NCBI RefSeq assembly: GCF_002831585.1
Contig: NZ_CP025113.1
Coordinates: 2,743,001-2,807,000, forward strand
Length of the DNA: 64,000 nucleotides
Direction of reading: 5' to 3'
Source of the DNA: Bradyrhizobium sp. SK17
Lineage (GTDB): Bacteria; Pseudomonadota; Alphaproteobacteria; Rhizobiales; Xanthobacteraceae
Of the stretch, positions 32,510 through 45,371 are shown one piece after another. The notes under the pieces were generated by a model. The model was given only the letters and a program-made list of their open reading frames with translations, made no database searches and was not told the origin of the DNA. The translations under genes were made by a program, and so were the position numbers. The stretch's first letter is position 1; each line of letters opens with the position of its first letter.

Positions 32510-35500
32510 ATGCCCCATCGTCAAGCCACCCGAAGCAAGGTGCATCGCGCCACCCGCGCCTCTTCCATGGGGTCGACGATCCTCGGGGTACACCATGTGC
32601 TCTCGCGGCGGCTGCTTCTGACTGGAACAAGCGCGTTGGCGTTGATGTTGACCGCACCCCAGGCGGCGACGGCGCGGCCGTTTGGCAGCTATGCCACGAT
32701 GACGGCGGCGCCTGCGGTCGCAAGTGATGCGGCAAGTCGCGCCGCTCAGCAGGCCACCGACGTCGCCAGGCAGAGCCAGGATGCGCTCATGCGTGCGGCA
32801 AGGGCGATCGAGGCCCTGCAAGCCGCCCAGGCCAGTGCACGCAACGCGGCGGCCGCCACGCAGCGTTCGAACGCCTTGCCCCAGGTGGTGGTGCCGAACG
32901 GTCTGACGCCCGGCGGCCTTCAGGTGGCGCCGGGCGCGACCGCGGGCTCGAGCCTGTGGCAGGGCGCCAATCTGCCGACACAGTCGGTCAGCGGCGGCCA
33001 GGCCACCGTCACCGTCGAGCAGACCGCCGCGCGGGCGATCCTCAACTGGCAGACCTTCAACGTCGGCAGCCAGACCACCCTCAACTTCAATCAGCAGGCG
33101 AGCAACTGGACCGCGCTCAATCGCGTGGGCGGCAATCTCGCTCCGAGCCAGATTCTCGGCCGTATCAATGCTCCCGGCCAGGTGCTGGTGATCAACCAGA
33201 ACGGCATCATCTTCGGCGGCGCCAGTCAGATCAACGTCGGTTCGCTGATCGCTTCCACCGCCGCCATCACCGACCAGCAGTTCATCACCAATGGCATCTA
33301 CTCGTCACAGAGCAACGCGAGCTACCTGCCAAGCTTCAGTGGGGCAGGCGGAAAGATCGTCGTCGAGAAGGGTGCATTGATCACGACCAATCCGCCGGTA
33401 TCGAACACATCGGGCGGCGGCTTCGTGTTGCTGATGGGTAGCGAGGTCACCAATGCCGGCGCCATCACCACGCCCCAGGGGCAGGTCATGCTCTCCGCTG
33501 GCGACGACTTCATCCTGCGACCGGGGTACGGCACCAACGTCAACCAGTATTCGACGACTCGAGGCAACGAGATCGCTCCCTTGCTGCGCGCAGGCAGCGT
33601 CAGCGGCGCGGTCGGTAACACCGGTCTCATCTTGGCGCAGCGGGGCGACATCACGCTTGCCGGTCACGCCATCACCCAGGATGGGATCCTGCTCTCGACG
33701 ACGTCGGTCAATCAGCGCGGAACCATCCATCTGTTGAACTCTGCCTCGGACGGCACCGGCAGCGTCACACTGACCGGCAACAGCATCAATTTGGTCCTGC
33801 CTGAGACTGATGCTGCGGCCGCGCTCGTGGCCGGCATCAATCCGAACGCCACCGCGTTGAATGCCCAGCGCGATAGTCTGATCGCGGCGTCGGGCGCCAA
33901 CGGCCTCGCCACTGGCCTGTTCGACAATCTCTCGACGCTTGCCGATCGCAAGGACCAGTCTCGCGTCGAGATCGTCAGCGGCGGCATCGTGAATTTCCGG
34001 AATGGTTCGCTGACGATGGCCCAGGGCGGCCAGGTGGCGGTATCCGCCGGCAAGCGTGTCTTCGCCGAGACGGGATCGGTCATCGACGTGTCCGGTATGA
34101 CCGGCACCGTGCTGGCGATGTCGACCAACGACATCTCCGTGAATATCCAGGGCAATGAGCTGCGCGACTCCCCGCAGAACCGCGACAGTGGGACACTGCT
34201 CAACAAGAATGTCTGGGTCGACGCACGCAATCTCGTTCTGGTGCCGGCGGGCACCGGAGGCTATGCCTCCGATCGCTACTACACCCCGGGTGGTCTGCTG
34301 GAAGTTTCCGGCTATCTCAGCAATACAGGGCATACAATCGGAGAATGGACCGCCGTCGGCGGTTCGATCACGCTATCCGCGCCGGAAGTCGTCGCCCAAC
34401 GGGGCTCGATCTTCAACATCTCCGGCGGCGCTGTGCGCTATCAGGACGGCTGGATACGTCAGACCAATCTGCTCGGTAGCGACGGGCGAATCTACGACGC
34501 CAATAATGCACCGTCCGGTCTCACCTATGTCAGCCTGGCGAATGGCTTCGTCGTCAACCATCAACGCTGGAACGTCGTCGAGATCTATCTCAGTCCGTTC
34601 GGCAGGGGCAGCGTCCGCTGGGAGAGCGGCTACACGATCGGACGCGATGCCGGCCGGCTCAACCTCTCGACTCCGACCGCCGTCTTCGAAGGCGCGATCC
34701 TTGCCGATGTCATCGATGGAGAACGGCAGGCCACGGCGCGTTCAGCGGGCGTCACCGACGGCTACAAGTTGACGCAGACGACCGTGCCGCTGGCCGGTAC
34801 GCTCGCGCTCGGGAAGTACACGGGCTTCGGTCTCACCGGCGCCTACAACACCAATGTCCGGTTCGGCAATGTGGCGCCAATCGGCGATGGAGTCGGTGCA
34901 ACCGATGCGCTGCCGTCGAATCGTGCCGGAACCGCCTATTTCGATGCGCCGACGCTCAACAGTTTCGGGCTCGGCGGTCTCAATTTCGCAACCAGCAACC
35001 AGATCACCGGCGCTGCGCCACTGACGCTCGCGCCTGGAGGCCAGATCACCTTCGCGGCCCCGTCGATCGCCCTCAACGCTGACGTCACGGCCCATAGCGG
35101 CAGCATCACGCTCGGCAACATCATGCATGCGGTGCTGGCGAGCGGCCAGTTGGAGCAATGGTGGGCGCTGACGACGGGAAGCACGCCGGCCTCCGTGGCC
35201 ATTGGTTCTGGTGTCACCGTCGACCTGTCGGGGTTGTGGACAAATGCGCAGATCGATCCGAGCAACACGTCCGGTCTTGGCTATCTCAACGGGGGGGCGC
35301 TGACCGTATCGACCACCGGCGGCATCACGCTTGCGAGCGGCAGCCTCGTCGATGTCTCATCCGGCGGCGCCATCGTCCTGAACAACAAGACGCGCGGCGG
35401 AACCGGCGGCAGCGTCAGCCTGATCACCAACGATTATTCCCACCTCGGGGCCACCAATTATTTCAGCACCGACCGCTCGGCGCCGCTGATTTTCGACGGC

Positions 35501-35797
35501 ACCGTGCGCGCCTATGGCTTCAATGGCGGCGGCAACCTGACGCTCAATGCCGGTCAGACCATCGTCATCGGCGACGATGCGGCGCTCGCAGGCGGTACGC
35601 TCGCAGCGAATACGCCAGCCCGCATCAGTTTGAGGCTCAATCAGGACCTCGTCATCCCGACCGGCAGCAAGGTTCCTATCGACTACACCAACGCGCTGAC
35701 GTCCGCGCCGCTCGATCAGCCGACATCGGTCGCGATCTCGCCGAATTTCGTGCCGAACTCGATCACGACCGCGGGCGCCTGGGTCGTTCCCGCGGGG
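32510..35797 (+). CDS. Adhesin segment 1: leader, TPS domain and first beta-helix part
   Basis: About 1,095 residues. The leader region contains LSRRLLLTGTSALALMLTAP. An Ala/Gln-rich helical linker (residues about 68-118) comes before the TPS domain: ATVTVEQTAARAILNWQTFN, TLNFNQQASNWTALNRVGGN, LGRINAPGQVLVINQNGIIF and GSLIASTAAITD. The NQNGI motif replaces the usual NPNGI. The rest is repetitive beta-helix sequence. The frame itself stays open to a stop at 35974, but after 35797 the translation becomes Arg/Cys-rich and un-adhesin-like. Confidence 0.85.
35794..35797 (+). other. Frameshift 1 in the adhesin gene (G run one base short)
   Basis: The sequence cgcggggtctatg should read with five G to join AGAWVVPAG to VYAFSSTFAYFGTGQ. 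The frame moves by -1, as for a one-base deletion. Confidence 0.8.
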
Positions 35798-36639
35798 TCT
35801 ATGCGTTCAGCAGCACATTTGCATATTTCGGCACGGGACAAACGGTGCCGGCGGGTACGGTGCTTTTCTCGATCAGCCCGGTGCCGGCCGGCACGGTGCT
35901 GCCGTCGTCGGTGTTTCCCCAGAGCTTCACTGTCGTGCCGCAGGTTCTGGCCTCGTATCACGCCGGTGACCTGACGACTGCGCCTCTAACGCTGCCAGCG
36001 GGCACGCTGATTCCCGCCGGCACGGTGTTGCCGACTCCGGCGGCTATCAAGCCGGTGCTGACGCTGGACAGCGGCCTGCTGGCATCGGGTTTCACCAGCT
36101 ATAATATCACCAGCGGCGCTGGCCTTCTCGTCACCGATGGCGCCAACCTGAAACCGGTGGTGCCGGTCTATCAGTTCGCTGCGACGTCGTTTGCTGCGCG
36201 GAGCGGAGGCGGATTGGCTGCCACTGCCGAGCTATGGCTGCCGCCCGCTTACCTGGATGATCCGGTCGCTGCCAAAGTCACACCGCGCATAGGTGCGGCC
36301 CTGACGCTTGCGAGCCTCGGCGATTTTACGCTGCAGCGAGAGGCTGCGATCGCTGCCGATCCTGGCAAGTCGGTCAGCATCCTCGCCAACGGCCAGACCA
36401 CGATCGACGGTCGAATCACGGTTCCGGGCGGTACGATCAGCGTCAACAGCGTCGTGGACGCGGCGGGGCAGGCGCAGGTTGCCGGCCGCCACGGTAGTTT
36501 CTCGCTGACCCGCTCGGTCTGGATCGGCGAAGATGCCGTTCTCGACGTGTCAGGCACGGCCGTTATCGCGCAGGACCGATCGGGCCGCAGCTACGGCACG
36601 GTGAGCGACGGCGGTACCATTCAGCTCGGTGGCACGGGG
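35798..36639 (+). CDS. Adhesin segment 2: beta-helix part
   Basis: About 280 residues in the shifted frame, reading VYAFSSTFAYFGTGQTVPAG, then repeated VPAGTVLFSI, PAGTVLPSSV and PAGTLIPAGTVLPTP units, a short PAGT-repeat stretch that differs from the flanking helix coils. It continues with GGGLAATAELWLPPAYLDDP and SVWIGEDAVLDVSGTAV. The frame stays open to 36912, but beyond 36639 it turns Arg/Ser-rich. This segment cannot be translated from the main start unless the first break is an error or is bypassed. Confidence 0.8.
36636..36639 (+). other. Frameshift 2 in the adhesin gene (G run one base short)
   Basis: ggcacggggtggctgat joins GTIQLGGTG to [18 protein letters not shown] if the run has five instead of four G. 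A one-base deletion again explains it. Confidence 0.8.
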
Positions 36640-39600
36640 TGGCTGATCAGGCCAGCGATGCCTTCGTCGTCATCCGCCCGGGCGCCCGGCTCGATGCCTC
36701 GGGCACGTCGGCGATCATCGATCTCTCCGCCGGGGCGTCGCCAAGCACGCCATCGCGTCCAAGGCTCGTCGCGAGCAACGGCGGCAGCATCGGGCTCTAT
36801 TCCGACAACGGCATCTATCTTGACGGCGAAATGCGCGCCTCGGCGGGCGGCCCCGGAGCATCCGGCGGCACGCTCGCAATCAGTCTCGTCGGCCGCATCT
36901 ACACCCCGCTGATTGCCGGGCCGCTGGCCCCTGACGGTATCGGTCTGATCCCCGATGCGATCCAGAAGCTGCACAACGTCACCATCGTCCAGAACAACCC
37001 ATCGAGCGGATTGGCCGCGGATTTGACGCCGGGCAAAGCGGACCCGGCGCTGCAATTCGGCACCGCCGTGCTCGGCGTCGACCAGATTCATGCCGGAGGA
37101 TTCGACTCGCTGTCGTTGCGCACGTCCGACCTGTTCGTCTTCAAGGGCGACGTCAATCTGGCGATGCGGCGCAGCCTCACGCTTTCTGGTGGCATCATCA
37201 CCGCCTCGAGCGACACGCCCAACGCCGCTATTTCGCTTGCCGCACCCTATGTTCGGCTGGACGGCCGGATCGACAACAACCAGGCGTCACTTCAGCAGTA
37301 TCAGCCTGGCCTCGGTGTCAGTGGACCGAGCCTCCGCAATGACAACAGCCTCCATATCGCGGCCGACCTGATCGATATCAGCGGCACTCTCCGCTTCGGT
37401 GCATTCGGCGCTCAGGGCAGCGGTGCGCTGCTCTATATCAGCGATACCAACAATATTCCGGCGCCGTTTACCGACCAGGGCACCCATACGTCGGGACCGC
37501 ATCTCGTCAATGCACCGGGGTTCGACCAGATCACACTCCAGAGCTCCGGGGACATCCGGCTTGCCACCAGCGCGGTGGTGGCTCCCGGCGACCTGACCAT
37601 TCAGGCAGCCCAGCTCTATCCGCTCAGCGGCGCCAACGCTGCAATCTACGTCGGCATGTATCTGCGGACCAACAATACCGGCGGGGTCTGGAGCCCCGCG
37701 CTCAAGCCTGATGCCGTGCTGACCATCCGCGGCAATGGCGGGGCTCTCCCCGCGGTGCCGGCTTCGGCATTCGGCCAACTGTCCTTTATCGGCGCCAAGA
37801 TCGACCAGGGCGGCATCGTGCGCGCGCCGCTCGGTGCCGTGTTGTTCAATCCGCCGCTCATCTCGAACATAAATTACGACGATACCGTCACCAAGCCGAC
37901 GACCGTGATCTTCCGATCCGGTAGCGTCACCTCCTCCAGCGCCAACGGGCTCACGATGCCGTTCGGCGGCACGCCGGATGGCATCACCTACCAGGGGGCC
38001 GGCACGCTGCTCGATCTCAGTTCGCTCGAGGTCCTGTCAGGGGGGCAATACCGCGTTGCGACCGGCATCTCCATAAGGACCAACTCGATGGTCGGCGAGC
38101 CCGGCGCCGTGCTCGACATGTCCGGTGGCGGGATGCTCGCCGGCGCCGGCTTCATCTCCGGCCGCGGCGGTTCGGTCAATGTCCTGGCGACGCCGCTGGC
38201 CAGCGCCAATCCGGCGAATGCCGGCTTTAGCTCGGCGGGCAACAAAGTCTACGCCATCCTGCCCGGCTACGCGTCGGCCTATGCGCCTTCGATCGCCTCC
38301 AATGGCGCGGGCGATCCCGTCGTCGGCCAGCAGGTCACGATCGGCGCCGGCGTGCCGGGATTGCCAGCAGGAACCTACACGCTGCTGCCGTCGAGCTACG
38401 CCTTGCTGCCCGGCGCGTTCCGCGTCGAACTCGGCGGCATCAACACGACGCTGACGGGAGCGGTCGGACTCGGCAACGGATCCTACGCGGCGACCGGAAC
38501 GCTGGGAATCGCCAACACCGGTATCGTGAACGCGTTGGGGGCACAGCTCCTGCTCACGCCCGGTCGAACCGTCCGCAGCTACTCGCAATACAACGAGATG
38601 AGCTACAGCGACTTTGCGCGCAGCCAGGCGGCGACGTTCGGCGCAGTGCGTCCGCGTCTCCCGTCGGATGGCGGCGTGCTCTCGCTCAGTTTCGGCACTC
38701 CGCCGGACAGCGGCCAGTCACTGGCCTTCGCCGGCACGGCCCTGTTCAACGGCAGCGGTGACGGCATCACCGGCGGATTGATCGTCAACTCGTCGGCGCC
38801 AAGCAATATCATCGACATCACCGCACCTGACGCTGCTCCGATCGCCGGGCATACGTCGCTTTCGAGCGCGGACCTCAATGCGTTCAATGCCGGCTTGCTC
38901 GTCGTCGGCGGGCATTCCCTTTACTGGTTCGACCAAATCTACGGGCCCCGGATCCAGCTCAGCGGCAGCGGTACCGTCAACGTCCTCGACGGCGCGACGC
39001 TGCAAGCGGGCCAGGTCTTCCTCGTCGGCAACAACATCAATGTCGCCGGGACCACCACGATCGACACCCGCGGCAAGACCGGCGCGGTGATCGATTCGAC
39101 GCTTGGCTACGTGTACAGCAATGCACAGAACGAGCAGTATCCGGGCGGGCCCGCCGTGCTCGCGGTCGGCAATGGCCGGCTGAACTTCCTGCCGATCGGC
39201 GGAACCGGCGCGATCTCGCTGGCGAGCGGCGCATCGCTGTTGACGGACGGCAGCATCGTACTCGGCGCGCCGGGACAGCTTAACATCGGCGACGCCAACT
39301 TCGGCGCACGCTATCTCGCAGTGACGCAGAACCAGATCAATATCGGCGATACGGCATCGCTCGTGGCCGCCCGGGCAGCTGGCGTGCTGCCGGCCGGCTG
39401 GACACTGACTCAGGTCGAACTCGACAGACTGCTGCGTCCGTCCACGACAGCGGGCGTGCCTGCACTCGAACAGTTGATCCTGACCAGCGGCAGCCTCAAC
39501 TTCTTCGGCACCGCGTCGCTCGACGCCACTGGCGGACCGAACGGGAAGTCGTTGCAATTCGTGATCAATACCCCGGCGATCTACGGTCGCGGGGGAGCCA

Positions 39601-39705
39601 ACGATCGCGCGACGATCATCGCCGATCGGCTGATTTGGAACGGAATCCGGACCGGCAGCCCGCCGGCCTATGGCAGCATGCCACCGCCCGCCGTGTTGCC
39701 GGGGG
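36640..39705 (+). CDS. Adhesin segment 3: central beta-helix
   Basis: About 1,020 residues of filamentous haemagglutinin-type repeats ([80 protein letters not shown]). The recurring pattern GxxLDxSG and GGxVxVxA is that of right-handed beta-helix coils. No enzymatic or toxin domain is visible. The frame stays open to 39935, but the last 75 codons no longer resemble the protein. Confidence 0.85.
39701..39705 (+). other. Frameshift 3 in the adhesin gene (G run one base short)
   Basis: ttgccgggggcgccgg has five G; six would join PPAVLPG to [17 protein letters not shown] in one frame. Same type as the other two. Confidence 0.8.
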
Positions 39706-42700
39706 CGCCGGCACGGGCTCGGGGCAGTTCAACATCAAGGCCAACGAGATTCTGTTCGGCTACGATGCCGCGAGCCGGCCGACCGATGGTGCTACACTCA
39801 ATCGGATCGCGCTCGGCTTCTCCACGGTCAATCTCGGCGCGGCGACACGTATCACTTCCAACGGCAACGGCACGCTCTCGGTCGGCCAGATCAGCGATGC
39901 CTCCGGGACCCTCGTCGGTGGTAACCTCAATCTGACGACGCCGCTGGTGACGGCAACCAACGGCGCGGTGCTGGACATCAAGGCCGGCGGCACGATCAAT
40001 GCTGCGGCGCCTGCGGGCATGGTACCTGCCAATACCGCGGCCGTGACCGATCTCGGCGGCACCGTTTCTCTCTCCGGTGCGAGCGTGGTTCTCGACACAG
40101 CGGTGGCATTGCCGAGCGGCAAGCTGACGTTGAATGGGACCAACGATGTGGCGCTCGGCAGCAACGCCCATATCGATCTTGCCGGCCGCAGCATTGCTTT
40201 CTTCGACGTCACGAAGAATAGCTGGGGCGGCACCCTGGTGATGAGCAGCGGGCAGGCGAACATCGTCCAGTCTGCGGGCTCGGTGATCGATGTGTCCGCC
40301 GTCAACAACGTCGGCGGCAGCGTCAGCGCGACGGCCGGCAATGGCGCGGTGCTGTTCGGTGGTCAGGTGCTGGGTGGCAGCAGCGGCGGTTATACCAGCG
40401 GCGCGTTCCTGGCGACGGGCCAGAGCATCGGCAATTTCGCCGCGCTCAATACGATGCTGAATGCGGGCGGGGTGTTCGGATCGCGTGCCTTCGACATCAA
40501 GCAAGGCAGCCTCGTCGTCGGCGACGAGGTCAAAGCCGGCAGCGTCACGATCTCGCTCGATGGCGGATCGCTTGTCGTCAACGGGAAGATCGACGCCAGC
40601 GGCACATCGCCTGGCACGATCCGCCTCTCGGCGCGCGACACTCTCGACCTCACCGGATCGGGCGTGCTCGATGCGCATGGCACCGTGCTCAAGACCGACA
40701 GTTACGGTCAGCCGATCGCGGCCAGCAACCGCGGAACCGTCGAACTGACCACCAGCCGGGGCACGTTGCTGCTCGATGATGGTGCACGCATCGACGTCAG
40801 CGTCACCTCGCCACAAGGCGCGTTGCTCGCCTCCTATGGACAAGTCAACCTCAATGCGCCGCGCACCGGCGGTGCGGGTGGGTCGGGTGACGGTGCCAAC
40901 GACGTTGCCATCAATGCGCCCCGTGGCGTGACCGTCACCGGCGCGGCGAGCATCGCGGTCAACGCGTTCCGGACCTACACGCTGCCCGGCGGCAGCACCA
41001 TCGATCAAGCCTATCTCGTTGCGCGCGACGCCGAGAGCACCGCGTTCATCAACGCGGCCCTGGCGAACAGCAGCCTGCTGCAGCGTCTTGCCGGACTATC
41101 GAGCTATTCCGGCGCGTTCCATCTGCGCCCCGGTGTCGAAATCCGATCTGACGGCGATCTTTCGACTGCCGGTGATCTCGATCTCTCCGGGTTCCGCTAC
41201 GCCGGCCTCAATCCGTTCACTCAGAAGACCGGGGTCCTGGGCTCGGGCGAGCCGGGTGTGCTGGTCGTCCGCGCCGGCGGCAACCTCAAGATCAACGGCA
41301 GCGTCAACGATGGGTTTGCGCGGCCGCCGGCTTCACCCGATAGCTTGAAAGTCCTGTTCTCCGGGACGCTGGATTCCGACTACACCGTCCAAACTGTCGG
41401 GGCGACATTGTCCGCCGGATCGTCGATTCCAAGCGGCAGCACGATCAACATCCCGCTGACCCTCCCGGAAGATACTTATCTCAACCAGGATCCCACTGCC
41501 GCGCATCCTTTCCCTGTTGACGTCGTGCTCTCCGATCCATTCCAGCCAGCCTTTTCGGGGCGGCGCGTGTTCGGAACGATCTACAATCCCGACGGGAGCG
41601 TCCTCTATAGATCCGGTGACCGGATTTCCACCGCCATCACCTGGCAGATTGGAACCAGGATCGCGGCTGGCACCTACTTCTCAAGCTCTCTGCTCGTTAT
41701 CGGGGCGTACATCCAGTCGGTGACCCTGCCGCCCAATGCCGACCTTACCCTCTTCAACGGCTATACTTTCGCCCAGAATGTCTCGCTGCCGATCGGCACG
41801 ATTCTGCCTGCCGGCATGAGTGTCGGGTCGTTGACCGCGGCGGGTGACCGTCAGGTATGGGCCATCGCGCCGATGCTCGCGCCGGGCACGCAATCCTGGT
41901 CGATGCGCCTGGTCGGCGGCGCCGATCTCGCAGGCGTGGACAGCCGCGCCTTGCAGTCAGTCTCGACGCTGTCGGGCAGCGGCAACGTCGTGCTGAACGA
42001 TCCCTTCAACGTCAACCTGGCCGGCACGGGAAACCCGAGCCCGGGTGTCAGCGTGGTGCGCACCGGCACCGGCAGTCTCGAGATTCTCGCCGGCGGCAAC
42101 TATCAGCAGACCTCGCCATTCGGCGTCTACACGGCAGGCACGGCGATTACCGTCGACGCTGCGTACAATCTCGGCCGCGCAACGTTGCCCGATGGCTCGG
42201 TGATGGGACAGGCCAATGCGGCTTACGAGCCGACGCTCAATCCGCAACGCATGTACTACACCGACGGCGGCGGCGACGTGCTGCTGGCAGCGCAAGGCGA
42301 CGTTGGTGGCAATCTGCCGCCGGGCGCGACCGCAGTGGGCAATTGGCTGTGGCGTCAAGGCGGCGCCACGCTCGGGCAGGCGACCGCGTGGGGCGTCAAT
42401 TTCGGTAGCTATGTGGCGACGTCCAACTATCCGGGGCCGCAGCCGGCGCTGTCCGCCTTCGCCGGAGTCGGTGCGTTGGGAGGCGGCAATGTCACGGTCA
42501 CTGCGGGGCACGACATCGGGGATGCCGGGCAGGGCATCATCGTCGCAATCGGCGGCAGCGGCCGCGTGTTGGGCGATGGCAGCCTCGCGCAAACCGGCGG
42601 CGGTTCGCTGAAGGTGGCGGCCGGCAGCAATGTCGGTACCGGCGGCAACCAGTTCGTCAACCTGCGCGGCGACACCAGCGTCGATGCGGGGGCCTTTGGT

Positions 42701-45361
42701 ACCCTGACCGGAACAAACTTCGGCGTTAGTCTCGCTGATCCGCGCCCCGCCAACCCGCTGATACCCTATGGGATGGTTGCAGTCGCTGGTGGCTCGTTTG
42801 CGCCAGGCGACGGAACCATTGCCGTTCGCGCGCGCGGCGACCTCGCGATGGGGACTATCGATGACCTGGGTCGTGGCCTGCTGTCTCAGAACGCGAGCGC
42901 TGGCGGCAATGGCCTGCAGACCGCGTCGTGGTTCACGCTCTGGACGGGAACGACTGCGGTCAACCTGTTTGCCGCGGGCGGCAATCTCGCGCCGCTGTCC
43001 TCCGACCAGGGCGTCTCCAGAATCGGACTGTCGACCACGTCGGTGCTGCCGCCGATCCTGCGCGCGGTTGCCGGCAATGGCAGCATCTACCTGACGCCGG
43101 TGGATGCCGCCAGCAGCACCCAGATGCCGTCTCCCCAGGGCGAACTCGATCTGCTCGCTGCCGGCAAGATCATCGCATCGTCGAACGGACTGTTGGGCCC
43201 ATCAGCGACCTCGTTGTCGAGCCTGGCGACGCCGTTCAATCCCGGCTGGCTGTCGTCGCAGGCTGATAGTTCCGGCGGCACGCAGATCACTGCGTCAAAC
43301 TTCTGGGGCAAATTTTCCCAGCCTCTCGACGGCATGTCGGGCGCCGGCCTGCCGCTGTATGCCTTCGGCCCGAACACCGTGACCGACGCCACCGCTTTCG
43401 GCGGCGCGGACATCGTCTCGCATGTCTACGCGGTCGGCGGCGACGTTCTCAATCTCAGATATGGGGCGACCTATGTCGGTCTCGCCTTTATCGGCAATCA
43501 GAATGTCAGCACGACGTTCTATCGGGCGATGAAGCCGGTGCAGATCCTCGCCGGTGGCGACATCGTGAATCTGAACGGCATGATCCTTCACGATAGCCCC
43601 TCGGACATGTCGTTGATCGCTGCCTCCGGCAACATCATCTATGCCGGCATCAACGACTTCCTCGACGACAGCACTGGCAGACGCTCCGTGCCCGGTCTCC
43701 GCGTTTCAGGTCCCGGCTCGCTGTCGCTGGTTGCGGGGAAGAACCTCTATCAGGGAGCGACCGCAAGCGTTGAAGGTCTTGCCTCCCTGATCTCGGGCAG
43801 CACGACCCCGGTGGCTGCGGTGTCGCTGCTGGCCGGCGTCGGCCCCGGCGAGCCGGGTGTTGGCCAGATCAACTATGCGGGGTTTGCCGCCCGCTATCTC
43901 GATCCCGCGAACGCGGCCGATCCCTCGAAGCCGCTGGCCGGCCAGCCGGGCAAGGCTATTCAGACCGCGGACACAGTCGCCACGCTCAAGGATCTGGCGG
44001 TCTGGTTGAAGAGCGCCGCCGGCTACACCGGCGACGAAAGCGGCGCGCTGGCGTTCTTCAGCGGCCTGCCGGCGTCGCAGCGGGCGCAGTACCCGACCAG
44101 CACGCCGCTTTATGCCTGGCTCAAGAGCACCGGTTATGCCGGTACGCAAGGCGACGCGATCGCCTATTTCCTCGGCAGCAGCGCGTTGCAGAGCCGCTTT
44201 ACCTACAATGCGATGCTCTACGGCTGGCTACAGGTCAACTACGGCTACACCGGCGATCAGGACGGCGCACTCGGCTTCTTCCGTAGCGCGCTCTCGCTGC
44301 AACAACAGGCGACGTTCGATCGCATGGTCTACTTCGCGGAATTGACGGCGAGCGGCCGGGAGTACAACGACGCCAGTGGTCTGCGTCCGGGAAGCTATCT
44401 GCGCGGGCGCGACGCGATCGCGGTGCTGTTTCCGAGCCAGGGCGCCGGCGGGCAACCGCAAAGCTACCAAGGTGACATCACCTTGTTCAGCGCGCTCGAT
44501 GCCAATGGCAGATCCCTCAGCGGCTTCGTCCGCACCGGACCCAGCAATGGCAGCGATGGCGGCAGCATCCAGTTGATGGCGCCGGGCGGAAAGGTGCTGG
44601 TCGGCACCGAAGGCGTGACACCCACGTCGGATGCGGGCCTCGTCTCGCTGGGGCAGGGTGGCGACATCGGCATCTATGCGCAGGGTAGTATCCTGCTCGG
44701 GCAAAGCCGCGTCATGACCGTCTATGGCGGCAACATCAGCGCCTGGTCGGCGGAGGGCGACATCAACGCCGGCCGCGGCTCCAAGACCACCGCGATCTAC
44801 ACGCCGCCAAACCGGACCTATGATCCTTACGGCGGTGTGCAATTGACCCCTGTGCCGCCGGTGTTCGGCGCGGGTGTCGCCACCATCCAGCAAGTTCCGA
44901 GCGTAAGACCGGGCAATATCGACCTCGTCGCGCCGCTTGGCAGCATCGATCTCGGCGAGGCCGGCGTCCGCGTCTCCGGCAACGTCAACCTGGCTGCGTT
45001 GCAAATCATCAATGCGACCAACATCCAGGTACAGGGCGTGTCGTCGGGCCTGCCGGTCGTCACCGGTCCGCCGGTCGGTGCGCTGACCTCCGCAAACAAC
45101 ACGACTGCGGCGTCTCAGCAGGCGCAGCCCGCGGCACCTGCTGCCAACAGTCAGCCCTCGATCATCATCGTCGAGGTGCTTGGCTATGGCGGCGGAGCCG
45201 ACGGCGAGACGTCCCCGGAGGACAAGCGGCGGCCGCCACCGGCCGAGCAACGGAGCTACAATCCCAACGATCCCCTCAAAGTGGTCGGCTACGGCCCGCT
45301 CACCGACATCGACACGCGAGGCCTCACGGACGAAGAGAAGCGCAAGCTTGTTCCGCAGTGA
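39706..45361 (+). CDS. Adhesin segment 4: C-terminal beta-helix, helical repeats and tail
   Basis: About 1,885 residues. It opens with [20 protein letters not shown] and continues with beta-helix coils ([60 protein letters not shown]). A distinct helical tandem repeat is encoded at 43994-44327, then further beta strands ([40 protein letters not shown]). The C-terminal tail is polar and Pro-rich ([36 protein letters not shown]) and resembles the conserved end of alphaproteobacterial haemagglutinin-family proteins. The frame ends at TGA 45361, 131 bases before a second ECF sigma gene. Confidence 0.87.
43994..44327 (+). repeat. Three degenerate 36-37-residue helical repeats inside the adhesin
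   Basis: The protein shows three successive units, [20 protein letters not shown]..., [20 protein letters not shown]... and [20 protein letters not shown].... Each has W-L-x-x-x-x-G-Y-x-G-(T/D)-x-x-x-A-(L/I)-x-F-F-like positions, then a helix rich in Gln/Ala. They interrupt the beta-helix. Confidence 0.8.
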
Positions 45362-45371
45362 CGCCGGGGTG

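Larger units (their letters stand above)
32510..45361 (+). pseudogene. Giant filamentous-haemagglutinin-family adhesin (TpsA-like), frame broken at three G runs
   Basis: A two-partner-secretion exoprotein of about 4,284 residues if three missing bases are restored. A GAGAGGA site precedes ATG 32510. The extended leader ends near ALMLTAPQAATA, the TPS (haemagg_act) domain spans about residues 120-255, and a very long beta-helix of Gly/Asn/Ser/Thr-rich repeats follows, with a polar Pro-rich C-terminal tail. The frame shifts at about 35797, 36639 and 39705, each cured by one extra G in a run of 4-5, and no other damage is seen. It follows FecR by 119 bases and precedes a second ECF sigma. No TpsB (FhaC/ShlB) transporter is in the window. 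Confidence 0.88.

Noticed and set aside
35158..36912. 584-residue frame as an independent gene
   Set aside because: Its first 210 residues are an out-of-frame shadow of the adhesin; only the part after about 35798 is real adhesin sequence.
32510..45361. Contact-dependent inhibition (CdiA-type) toxin
   Set aside because: No toxin-like C-terminal domain, no VENN-type motif and no small immunity gene after it; the end is a polar Pro-rich tail.
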